Shown: positions 1-5,422, counted from the first letter of the stretch. The stretch: 6,674 bases of DNA from an uncultured Treponema sp. (GCA_937900125.1 CALCEK010000024.1:1-6674); one strand, 5' to 3'. The notes: generated by a model not told the origin, from the letters alone. Numbers and translations: made by a program.

Positions 1-156
1 AAATTATATAAAATATATAAATAATATTTATTTAATAATATATTATTTTATTAAATTAACTTTAAAATATTTTTGATGAAAATTTATTTTCGGAATAAAT
101 ATATTATAATTAATATATTATTACAATATAAAATTAATGAATATGTATAAAAATTA
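1..156. other. Extremely AT-rich non-coding stretch
   Basis: By direct count only about 9 of 156 bases are G or C (about 6%), far below the rest of the window. I see no credible reading frame on either strand. The stretch lies downstream of the stop codon of the small minus-strand gene, so it is probably an intergenic spacer. The one structure worth naming is a short hairpin at 82-100, listed separately. The region may continue to the left beyond the window. Confidence 0.6.
82..100 (-). terminator. Possible weak terminator hairpin after the small gene
   Basis: ATTTATT (82-88) and AATAAAT (94-100) form a perfect 7-bp stem around a 5-base loop. Read on the minus strand the stem is followed by only a short T run (TTT). 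The stem consists entirely of A-T pairs, and in a 94% AT background such inverted repeats arise easily by chance. It is placed about 57 bases after the stop of the upstream minus-strand gene, which suits a terminator, but it is weak and the call is tentative. Confidence 0.25.
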
Positions 157-732
157 TCACCAACAAATAGCATTACTATCAATTAAATTATAACTTCTTT
201 CTGTATTATCTTCTAAGTAATTAAATAAAAAATAGAAAGAAACAACAATATCATCATCTTCATTTTTATCATTATCTTTATCTTGAAAAATTAAGTCTTC
301 ATTTTTAATGGAATAAATAACGCAATAATCGATTTTATTTAAAATAATTTCTTTGAATTTTTTTTCATCTAATTTTTTAAGATTATCAAGCACATTCCAT
401 AATGATTCTTTGACATTTCCAATTTTTCCTTGGACAAATAAAATTATTAAATCATAAATTGATTCAAAATTTTCTTTTATTAAAATCAATTTTGATTTTA
501 TTTGTTTTACATTTTGGTCGTTAAAAATATTATTAATGATTATTTCTTTTTTTGTGGACCATTTTAATTTTAAATCTTTTTCTTTTTCAGCTTCTATTAA
601 TTCTTTTACTACATCATCATAATAATATTTAATACTTTCTTTATAATAACTTTGAGGTTCTGTTCTAAATTTATTAAATTCTTGAAACAATTGTAACGAA
701 TATTCTTTTAAAGGATTTTCTTTTACTTTCAT
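157..732 (-). CDS. Hypothetical small lysine/asparagine-rich protein
   Basis: I do not recognise this protein with confidence. It reads as 191 residues from the ATG at 732, which has a good Shine-Dalgarno (AGGAG at 743-739, 6-nt gap). An in-frame ATG at 756 would add 8 residues but has no proper ribosome site and lies at the edge of a hairpin. There is no signal peptide or membrane segment. The protein is predicted to be cytoplasmic, mostly helical and highly charged, with an acidic Asp/Asn/Lys-rich patch before a hydrophobic FYFLFNY segment near the C-terminus, and it ends in Cys-Trp. The gene is 20% GC by direct count, far below the window's core genes. A short early motif (FNKFRTEPQSY) faintly recalls the first helix of eukaryotic-type CAP/SCP domains, but no further CAP hallmarks are visible, so I assign no function. 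It is the last gene of the minus-strand unit. Confidence 0.6.
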   Translation of the reverse strand: MKVKENPLKEYSLQLFQEFNKFRTEPQSYYKESIKYYYDDVVKELIEAEKEKDLKLKWSTKKEIIINNIFNDQNVKQIKSKLILIKENFESIYDLIILFVQGKIGNVKESLWNVLDNLKKLDEKKFKEIILNKIDYCVIYSIKNEDLIFQDKDNDKNEDDDIVVSFYFLFNYLEDNTERSYNLIDSNAICW

Positions 733-738
733 ATATTG

Positions 739-743
739 CTCCT
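739..743 (-). promoter_or_regulatory. Shine-Dalgarno that sets the small gene's start at 732
   Basis: On the minus strand AGGAG occupies 743-739, followed by 6 bases and then ATG at 732-730. The upstream in-frame ATG at 756 is preceded only by a TAGAG that directly abuts it, with no workable spacing. The shorter 191-residue form is therefore preferred over the 199-residue form. Confidence 0.7.
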
Positions 744-755
744 GCGTATAAGACA

Positions 756-778
756 TCTCTAAAAACTTACTTTAGAGA
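756..778 (-). repeat. Perfect 8-bp inverted repeat in the intergenic gap
   Basis: TCTCTAAA (756-763) and TTTAGAGA (771-778) are exact reverse complements around a 7-base loop. The hairpin lies between the glycosyltransferase stop (793) and the small gene's Shine-Dalgarno (743). No T run follows it on the minus strand, so it is not a classical intrinsic terminator. It could be a processing or stability hairpin, or a weak attenuator. It incorporates the A of the rejected ATG at 756. Confidence 0.4.
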
Positions 779-792
779 ATTTATATCCTATC

Positions 793-1659
793 CTATTTTA
801 TTGAATCTTTTTTGATGATTTTTAGATGAGTTAATTTTTGTTTCATGATGTCCAAATGATTCGGTCTTCTTCCAAATAGACAAAATGTAAACATTTTTGA
901 ATGTGCAAGACACAAGGAAATAAAACGTTTAAAATTGCTTTTTGGAAAATTTGCGTGCCGATAAGAGAAATGTTTTGAAACCAATCGGTATTTGTTTGTG
1001 TTGCGCAAAAAAGCATCAACTCTTTTTTCGAACAATTCGCCTCCATAAATGGGGTAGCGTTCAGAAGCACTATTTTTTTCGTTATAAATGAGTTTCTTAA
1101 ATTCTGAAACTTTTATTAAATAGCATTGGTCACTGAATCCTTGACAAATAAAAAAGTTTTCTGTTTCTGAATAAGACTCTTGTTTTGCTTCGTATTTTAA
1201 ACCATTCCATAACAATGTAGATGTAATGTAATCTGGATTTTTTGCATTTTCGTAAATAAAGTCTCTAATCCAATTAGATTTTTTTACAGAAGAACAAGGA
1301 AAAGCATCACTCGAAAAGTGGAGTAAATAATCTGTTGTGCAATGATAAATCCCTGTCAATTCTGAAATTGAATAAACAAATCCTTTTCCAAGGCTCTCTT
1401 TACTTATATCAAAAAAATCTAAAACCTTACTTTCTGTGTCGTCCACAAAATAATATTCATCAATAATGCCTTTCTGTTTTTTCTTATTTGCGTATTTTAT
1501 AACTAACTCTTTATTAGAAACATTATTTATAATAAGTTGCTTTTTTGCAAAGGGATAACCACAACGTTTTATCATTTTGTCCAAATAATTCCCTTTTAGT
1601 ATATATTCCCAGTCATTTTCGTAGCATTTTGTTTCAAAGGTTACTGTTGCTTCTTGCAT
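793..1659 (-). CDS. Putative GT-A/GT2-like glycosyltransferase
   Basis: This 288-residue protein has no signal peptide and is probably cytoplasmic. The layout resembles GT-A (family 2-like) sugar transferases. It has an opening beta-strand (VTFETKCYENDW, residues 6-17) where these enzymes start their nucleotide-binding fold. A second strand/acidic turn (YYFVDD, 69-74) follows, then a segment resembling a DxD region (TDYLLHFSSDAF, 109-120, with D118 as the candidate metal/nucleotide ligand). Later comes a GGELFEKRVDAF segment (206-217) of the kind that carries the acceptor-side acidic residue. A basic C-terminus (246-288) may sit near the membrane. The ATG is preceded by GGAGA at 1670-1666 with a 6-nt gap. 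It lies 35 bases after the stop of the Wzi-like gene and is probably co-transcribed with it, which suggests a role in building a surface glycan. Donor and acceptor are unknown. The DxD is imperfect, so the family assignment is an inference. Confidence 0.55.
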   Translation of the reverse strand: MQEATVTFETKCYENDWEYILKGNYLDKMIKRCGYPFAKKQLIINNVSNKELVIKYANKKKQKGIIDEYYFVDDTESKVLDFFDISKESLGKGFVYSISELTGIYHCTTDYLLHFSSDAFPCSSVKKSNWIRDFIYENAKNPDYITSTLLWNGLKYEAKQESYSETENFFICQGFSDQCYLIKVSEFKKLIYNEKNSASERYPIYGGELFEKRVDAFLRNTNKYRLVSKHFSYRHANFPKSNFKRFISLCLAHSKMFTFCLFGRRPNHLDIMKQKLTHLKIIKKDSIK

Positions 1660-1694
1660 AAAATGTCTCCAAAAATTTTAGTCTTAGTTACACA

Positions 1695-3446
1695 TTAAAA
1701 AATGTACTTACACGTAGCATTTATGTGCATTGTAACTAAATATGGTTCTTTTTTATATTGTGGATTAAATATGCCTATCCCATAAAAACCTAGTCCAACT
1801 AAAAGGTTGTCTGTTATGTAGTGCTTTACATTTCCGCCAATCGAGCGATAGGTTTCAAACTGGGCATACCAAGTGTTGTACAGTTCGGAAGGATATATAT
1901 CACTTTCTCCTACGGATTGGTTATATACATAATTATTATTCGGGCATGACCTATGAAATATAAACGAAACACTTCCACGTGAATAATATATTGTGTATTG
2001 AAGATATTGGCTGTTTCCCATATAACCAGAACCTGCACCTAAAATTTGCCCTTTATTTGTATACCCTTGCGCAATTTTCCCATGTGTATAATATCCACCA
2101 TATTTCCATTGAAGCTGAAAATCTTGGCTCATCTCAAAGTTATTCCATTCAAAAATAAATTCACTTTTTAGATTAAAATCGGGAATTGCAGGAATTAAAC
2201 GATGTATATCTAAAGGGATACTTTGTTTTACACCAACCGTATAAATTGCCGTATGAAATGGATTTGCGTCGTAATCTGATGAAAAATCATCGAATCCCAA
2301 TTCTCCATACACTTCAAAACCAACTTTTGGATATGTCCAATACGCAAATAGCGATGCTTTTTGGTCTTCTCCGTCTCCATCTACATCATTTTTATAAAGT
2401 CCCTTTGTAAACAAGCGCCCTAAATATTGAATATTTTTAGCTTGCCAGCGTGCAATAAAAATTCTATTTGCTCCAATAGTAAGACCTGGAATAAACACTG
2501 GTGTAAAACTTACTGAAAGACCTGTAAGTAAATTATTCTTGTTTTCATTGTTAGAATCTGTAAAATACTCAGACTCCTGCAACATACCCACCCACGTTCG
2601 CGCCTCTATGTCTCCAATATACCAATGTAGCCACGGGAGAATGACCTGTTGTTTTCTGATTCCAATGTCAACTTTTGGATAAGTTGCAGCATTGTTGCTT
2701 CCGAGCATTGGGTTTAGCCATGCGGGTCCGAGCCACGGAGCTTGTGTTCCAAAACCAACTGTGAATGTGTGCCAAGTCCACCGAATTTCTGTATCTCCCC
2801 AATCAAAAGTAAAAAACGGTGAATCGCCGTAACGCTGAACAAGGTCAATACCATTCACAAAATAACTATATTCACTTCCATTCACGCCAGAAAGAAATTC
2901 AAATTCCAGATTCTGACTGAATGAGATTTGCGGTTTTAATGTAACTTCAAATCCTAGTGCTTCTAGCCTTGCGCCGCCTGTTAAACTTGTGTTATAGCCT
3001 TTTCCTTGCCAGAGTGCGCCATCGTTTTGTCCGTAGGGGGAAGCTGTGTTGTAACTGTTGTACCATTCGGGACCATAAACTTTGAGTTTTACCGAACGGT
3101 CGATTCCTTGTAAAAACCAGTTTGTGTTTTGGCTTTTAGATTCCCAAAGTGTCCATTTTGAACCGAGATTGTTTTTTGCCCAAACGTTTTTTTCTGATGC
3201 CTCTCCACCTTGAAAAATTTTAGAAAAAGTTCCATCTTCATTTTCTACAAGAATTTCTTCGTCTTGGAATTTCCATTCACTGTCGCTTAATGTTCTAAAA
3301 CCCAACGTTGGTCGTTTTACAATTCCTTGTAATGAAAGAAAATCAAAATATTCTTCTTCAGCACTTTTTAAAGCCTCTTGAGAAGTCAAAATCGAGATTC
3401 CATTCAGCAAAAAAAAACAAACAGGCAAAAACTTAAATCGTTTCAT
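1695..3446 (-). CDS. Wzi-like outer-membrane beta-barrel (capsule assembly family)
   Basis: This is a 583-residue protein from the ATG at 3446. Residues 1-22 form a signal peptide: MKRFK, then a hydrophobic core, with a likely cut near LTS/Q. The mature part has alternating aromatic strands typical of an outer-membrane barrel and ends in Tyr-Ile-Phe, the terminal aromatic expected for BAM-dependent insertion. Several stretches match what I know of the Wzi/Caps_assemb_Wzi family: PYGQNDGALWQGKG (137-150), GEDQKASLFAYWTYP (359-373) followed by GFEVYGELGFDDFSSDYD, and QGYTNKGQILGAGSG (460-474). E. coli Wzi is an 18-stranded outer-membrane lectin that anchors capsular polysaccharide; this protein is somewhat longer. 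A start 26 codons upstream (3524) is open but would bury the signal peptide and span the gene's own promoter, so I rejected it. A glycosyltransferase gene follows after 35 bases. The exact ligand is unknown. Confidence 0.82.
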   Translation of the reverse strand: MKRFKFLPVCFFLLNGISILTSQEALKSAEEEYFDFLSLQGIVKRPTLGFRTLSDSEWKFQDEEILVENEDGTFSKIFQGGEASEKNVWAKNNLGSKWTLWESKSQNTNWFLQGIDRSVKLKVYGPEWYNSYNTASPYGQNDGALWQGKGYNTSLTGGARLEALGFEVTLKPQISFSQNLEFEFLSGVNGSEYSYFVNGIDLVQRYGDSPFFTFDWGDTEIRWTWHTFTVGFGTQAPWLGPAWLNPMLGSNNAATYPKVDIGIRKQQVILPWLHWYIGDIEARTWVGMLQESEYFTDSNNENKNNLLTGLSVSFTPVFIPGLTIGANRIFIARWQAKNIQYLGRLFTKGLYKNDVDGDGEDQKASLFAYWTYPKVGFEVYGELGFDDFSSDYDANPFHTAIYTVGVKQSIPLDIHRLIPAIPDFNLKSEFIFEWNNFEMSQDFQLQWKYGGYYTHGKIAQGYTNKGQILGAGSGYMGNSQYLQYTIYYSRGSVSFIFHRSCPNNNYVYNQSVGESDIYPSELYNTWYAQFETYRSIGGNVKHYITDNLLVGLGFYGIGIFNPQYKKEPYLVTMHINATCKYIF

Positions 3447-3456
3447 ATTGATTTTG

Positions 3457-3485
3457 AGTATACAAAAACGTGCAAAACTCTTCAA
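3457..3485 (-). promoter_or_regulatory. Sigma-70-type promoter for the Wzi-like gene
   Basis: On the minus strand TTGAAG (3485-3480) is followed by a 17-base spacer and TATACT (3462-3457); five of six bases match consensus in the -10 and four of six in the -35. Counting from the -10, transcription would begin around 3450-3449, only 3-4 bases before the ATG at 3446. No Shine-Dalgarno precedes that ATG, so the message is predicted to be leaderless or nearly so. The promoter lies inside the longer open frame from 3524, which argues against that longer start. Confidence 0.65.
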
Positions 3486-3502
3486 TAGATAAAATTGAAT
3501 CA

Positions 3503-3513
3503 GCGCAATGCGC
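3503..3513. promoter_or_regulatory. GC-rich palindrome between divergent promoters (candidate operator)
   Basis: GCGCA and TGCGC (3503-3507, 3509-3513) are exact reverse complements around one central A. The site stands out as GC-rich in AT-rich surroundings. It is located between the -35 of the minus-strand promoter (ends 3485) and the -35 of the rpsF promoter (starts 3518). The position fits an operator serving one or both promoters, but arms of 5 bp can arise by chance and no regulator is identified. Confidence 0.3.
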
Positions 3514-3517
3514 ACTC

Positions 3518-3546
3518 TTGACATTGCCTTATTATTTTGTTAAGAT
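3518..3546 (+). promoter_or_regulatory. Sigma-70-type promoter for the rpsF operon
   Basis: TTGACA (3518-3523) matches the -35 consensus exactly. A 17-base spacer leads to TAAGAT (3541-3546), which matches the -10 at four of six positions. Transcription would start near 3553, giving a leader of about 89 nt before rpsF. A strong -35 with optimal spacing fits the high expression expected of a ribosomal protein operon. Confidence 0.75.
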
Positions 3547-3590
3547 GGTGACCTATCCTAAACAAAGTGTTTTGAATAGTTAACCCCCTT

Positions 3591-3610
3591 GGAACTGCGT
3601 ATGCAATTCC
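3591..3610 (+). promoter_or_regulatory. Hairpin in the rpsF leader, possible attenuator/autoregulatory element
   Basis: GGAACTGC (3591-3598) pairs with GCAATTCC (3603-3610) around a GTAT loop, giving 7 pairs with one internal C/A mismatch. It lies in the untranslated leader, 14 bases before the rpsF Shine-Dalgarno (AAGGAG, 3624-3629). In many bacteria the rpsF leader binds the S6:S18 complex to repress the operon. I cannot match this hairpin to that motif base by base, so the regulatory role is inferred from position only. Confidence 0.35.
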
Positions 3611-3641
3611 CATTTTAGTCCATAAGGAGAATCATACAAAA

Positions 3642-3932
3642 ATGAGAAAGTATGAACTTATGACAATTTATCCCACTGAGGATGATAAGTACAAAGTTGG
3701 TCTTGACACAATTCGTGCCGACCTTGCAAAATTTGGAGCCGAGATTGAAAGTGAAGAATCTTACGGCGACCGCGACCTTACCTATGAAGTAAAAAAGCAC
3801 AAAAGAGGGCGTTTTCTTCTATTAAATATCAAAGCAAATCCTGCAAAAATTGTGGAGCTTGATAATCAGTTTAAGTTTAACGAAAATCTTTTAAAATATC
3901 TCTTTGTTTTAAAAGAAGAAAAAACTGCATAA
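3642..3932 (+). CDS. rpsF: 30S ribosomal protein bS6
   Basis: The 96 residues match the usual length and pattern of bS6. It opens MRKYELMTIYP, the first beta-strand of the fold. It carries the YEVKKHKRGRFLLLNI strand pair (48-63) that contributes to 16S rRNA and bS18 contacts. It ends with LDNQFKFNENLLKYLFV (73-89), the characteristic final helix and strand. The protein binds the central domain of 16S rRNA as a heterodimer with bS18, whose gene is two positions downstream. The ATG is preceded by AAGGAG at 3624-3629 with a slightly long gap of 12 nt. It is the first gene of a plus-strand operon; ssb starts 22 bases after its stop. The long Glu/Lys-rich C-terminal tail seen in some species is absent here. 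Confidence 0.97.
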   Translation: MRKYELMTIYPTEDDKYKVGLDTIRADLAKFGAEIESEESYGDRDLTYEVKKHKRGRFLLLNIKANPAKIVELDNQFKFNENLLKYLFVLKEEKTA

Positions 3933-3954
3933 ACTACACCCGATGGAGGACTGA

Positions 3955-4422
3955 ATGTCAACAGATTTGAATTGCGTGGTTTTGGTGGGACGACTTACTC
4001 GCGATGCTGAACTTACTTATCTTCAAAGTGGAAGTGCAGTTGCGCATCTTTCTATTGCTGTGAATAGAAACCGCAAAGAAAATGACCAATGGGTAAGCGA
4101 AGTCAATTATTTTGATGTTTCACTTTTTGGAAAATCCGCTGAAAATCTCAAACAGTATCTTACAAAGGGTAAACAAATAGCCGTTCAAGGTGCATTAAAG
4201 CAAGACCGCTGGGAAAAAGACGGTCAAAAGTTTAGCAAAGTTCAAATTATTGCAAATAACATAGAACTTTTAGGCGGGCGACAAGATGGAGGAGGAAATT
4301 CTTCTGGTGGCTATCAAGCTCGTTTTGCACCACAACAATCGGGAGAACCTGTTCAACCAGAAGGAAATAATGAGCCTTTTGGCGGTGACAATGGGGATTT
4401 TCCTGAATACATTCCGTTTTAA
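3955..4422 (+). CDS. ssb: Single-stranded DNA-binding protein
   Basis: This 155-residue protein coats single-stranded DNA during replication, repair and recombination, normally as a homotetramer. Residues 1-108 form the OB-fold: LNCVVLVGRLTRDAEL at the start, then VNYFDVSLFGKSAENL (50-65), the GKQIAVQGAL strand (81-90) and DRWEKDGQ (84-91 region), with W47, F58 and W86 as likely DNA-stacking aromatics. A flexible Gly/Gln/Pro-rich linker (about 109-145) leads to the acidic tip DFPEYIPF (148-155), the docking peptide for partner proteins. In the canonical tip the residues before IPF are Asp-Asp, while here they are Glu-Tyr. The start has TGGAGGA at 3944-3950, ideally spaced. It sits between rpsF and rpsR, a common arrangement in bacteria, and dnaB downstream is a functional replisome companion. 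Confidence 0.97.
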   Translation: MSTDLNCVVLVGRLTRDAELTYLQSGSAVAHLSIAVNRNRKENDQWVSEVNYFDVSLFGKSAENLKQYLTKGKQIAVQGALKQDRWEKDGQKFSKVQIIANNIELLGGRQDGGGNSSGGYQARFAPQQSGEPVQPEGNNEPFGGDNGDFPEYIPF

Positions 4423-4441
4423 GTTAAGGAGTTTTTGAATT

Positions 4442-4765
4442 ATGTCTGACGAAGTTGTCGAAGAAAAAGAAGAAAAGATTGAAGATTCAAATGTACAGTT
4501 GCAAGACCAAGGACGCGAAGATGAAAATCGCACAAAGGGTGGAGCAAAAGGGAAAGCGTTTTTCCACAAAAAAGTTTGCCGTTTTTGTGCAAACAAAGCA
4601 AAAATCGACTATAAAGATGCGGACGGATTGCGTCGCTTTACTACAGAACGTGGAAAAATTCTTCCGCGTCGCATAACTGGAACTTGCTCAAAGCATCAGA
4701 AAGAATTGGCGGTTGCAATCAAAAGAGCACGTGCAATTTGTCTTTTGCCATACGTTGCAGACTAA
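4442..4765 (+). CDS. rpsR: 30S ribosomal protein bS18, zinc-binding form with acidic N-terminal extension
   Basis: The protein is 107 residues, against roughly 75-80 for typical bS18. The conserved core begins near residue 40 (FFHKKVCRFC) and includes IDYKDADGLRRFTTERGKILPRRITGT in segments across 55-81, then the helix AIKRARAICLLPY (92-104). Cys46, Cys49, Cys82 and His85 form a probable zinc site (the C+ type of bS18); E. coli bS18 lacks it. The first 35 or so residues are a Glu/Asp-rich extension (MSDEVVEEKEEKIED), unlike the basic core. The ATG is preceded by AAGGAG (4426-4431) with a 10-nt gap, 19 bases after the ssb stop. bS18 pairs with bS6 on the 30S platform. The frame and start are secure; the extension's role is unknown. 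Confidence 0.96.
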   Translation: MSDEVVEEKEEKIEDSNVQLQDQGREDENRTKGGAKGKAFFHKKVCRFCANKAKIDYKDADGLRRFTTERGKILPRRITGTCSKHQKELAVAIKRARAICLLPYVAD

Positions 4766-4778
4766 AAATCGATTTTTA
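4763..4778 (+). repeat. Perfect 16-bp palindrome at the rpsR stop codon
   Basis: TAAAAATCGATTTTTA is fully self-complementary and begins with the rpsR stop codon TAA. As RNA it could fold into a weak A-U hairpin with a small loop. It lacks a GC-rich stem, so efficient termination is unlikely. It marks the left edge of the structured gap before rplI. Confidence 0.4.
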
Positions 4779-4781
4779 ACT

Positions 4782-4845
4782 GTCGTTTTGAGAGCCAACT
4801 CCTGGTAACGCAAAGCGACTAAAACTTGCCCAAAACTTTTAGGGC
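4782..4845 (+). promoter_or_regulatory. Structured rplI leader (two stem-loops, possible translational control)
   Basis: The 102-base gap between rpsR and rplI is much longer than the other spacers in this operon and is structured. GTCGTTTTG (4782-4790) pairs with CAAAGCGAC (4811-4819), nine pairs including one G-U. Within its loop CTCCT (4799-4803) is the exact complement of AGGAG in the rplI Shine-Dalgarno (4857-4861). A second small stem, TGCCC (4827-4831) with GGGCG (4841-4845), follows. Neither stem is followed by a T run, so they are not terminators. A switch hiding the rplI ribosome site, or an RNA-processing site, is an inference. I know of no named family that it matches. Confidence 0.4.
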
Positions 4846-4867
4846 GTAAACTTGTAAGGAGCTTGAA

Positions 4868-5422
4868 ATGAAAGTTATTTTAAATGATGATGTAAAACAC
4901 CTTGGCGAAATGGGTGATGTAAAGAATGTTGCTAATGGTTATGCTAGAAACTATCTTTTTCCTCGAATGTTGGCAGTTCCATATAATGTAGAAACTGTTG
5001 CATATTTTGAAGGCAAAAAAGCAGAAATTGAAGCTCGCAAGGAGCAAAAACGTGCTGATAGCAAATCTTTAAAAGAAAAGTTGGAAGGTCTTACAGTAGA
5101 ATTGGTTATGCCAGCGGGTACAAATGGAAAATTGTACGGTGCGGTTACAAGCCATACTTTGTTTGACTATCTTACAAAAAATGGTTATGACATTGAGCGC
5201 AAGCGAATTGAAGTTCCTGGACTTACAATCAAAAATGTTGGAAATTACACATTTAAAGTTCACCTTTATGAAGCCGCCCTCGCCGAAGTTAAATTGGTTG
5301 TAAAACCTCAAGAAACCGCTTCTACAGAAAAAAAGCCAGCTGCAAAATCACCAAAGCAGAATAACGAAAAAGTTCCTGCTGAAACAGAAGAAAAGGCTGA
5401 CAGCACAGAGGCTAAAAACTAA
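4868..5422 (+). CDS. rplI: 50S ribosomal protein bL9 with charged C-terminal extension
   Basis: The protein is 184 residues; bL9 is usually about 150. The N-terminal RNA-binding domain (1-50) has MKVILNDDVKHLGEMGDVKNV and GYARNYLFPRMLA, matching the family signature except that the usual Gly after FPR/FPK is Met34. A long charged connecting helix (about 45-75) leads to the C-terminal domain (about 76-147) with GKLYGAVTSHTLFDYL, VPGLTIKNVGNYTFKVHLY and EVKLVV. From about residue 150 a Lys/Glu/Ala/Pro-rich tail (KKPAAKSPKQ to the end) extends beyond the normal fold. bL9 binds domain V of 23S rRNA near the L1 stalk and reaches to the neighbouring ribosome, limiting frameshifting. The ATG has AAGGAG (4856-4861) with a 6-nt gap. 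A strong terminator follows. Confidence 0.96.
   Translation: MKVILNDDVKHLGEMGDVKNVANGYARNYLFPRMLAVPYNVETVAYFEGKKAEIEARKEQKRADSKSLKEKLEGLTVELVMPAGTNGKLYGAVTSHTLFDYLTKNGYDIERKRIEVPGLTIKNVGNYTFKVHLYEAALAEVKLVVKPQETASTEKKPAAKSPKQNNEKVPAETEEKADSTEAKN

Noticed and set aside
733..756. Start of the small gene at 756, giving 199 residues
   Set aside because: No usable Shine-Dalgarno; the ATG sits at the foot of a perfect hairpin, whereas the ATG at 732 has AGGAG with ideal spacing.
781..800. Possible separate promoter for the small gene (TAAAAT or TATAAA as -10)
   Set aside because: Such matches are expected by chance in very AT-rich DNA and no -35 element lies at 16-18 bases.
843..1070. Minus-strand 75-codon open frame within the glycosyltransferase gene
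   Set aside because: It overlaps a longer gene with a good ribosome site in another frame and has no domain-like features.
1660..1694. Terminator between the Wzi-like gene and the glycosyltransferase gene
   Set aside because: The 35-base gap has only a short AAAATTTT palindrome and no GC-containing stem, so co-transcription is more likely.
2377..2394. DVDGDGED stretch in the barrel protein as an EF-hand-like calcium site
   Set aside because: The surrounding GEDQ-SLF-W-P-EVYGE pattern is what I expect at this place in Wzi-family barrels, so the acidic loop is better explained as a family loop.
2186..2410. Plus-strand 74-codon frame inside the Wzi-like gene
   Set aside because: It lies antisense to a well-supported membrane protein gene and shows no ribosome site or recognisable product.
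3447..3524. Start of the Wzi-like protein 26 codons upstream at 3524, giving 609 residues
   Set aside because: It would bury a clear signal peptide behind a basic/hydrophobic stretch. Its ribosome site is poor (AAGG only 2 bases away), and the segment contains the gene's own likely promoter.
4270..4596. Minus-strand 108-codon frame across the ssb/rpsR junction
   Set aside because: It is antisense to two conserved genes and its composition reflects their reverse complement.
5069..5311. Minus-strand 80-codon frame inside rplI
   Set aside because: It is antisense to a conserved ribosomal protein gene and has no independent support.
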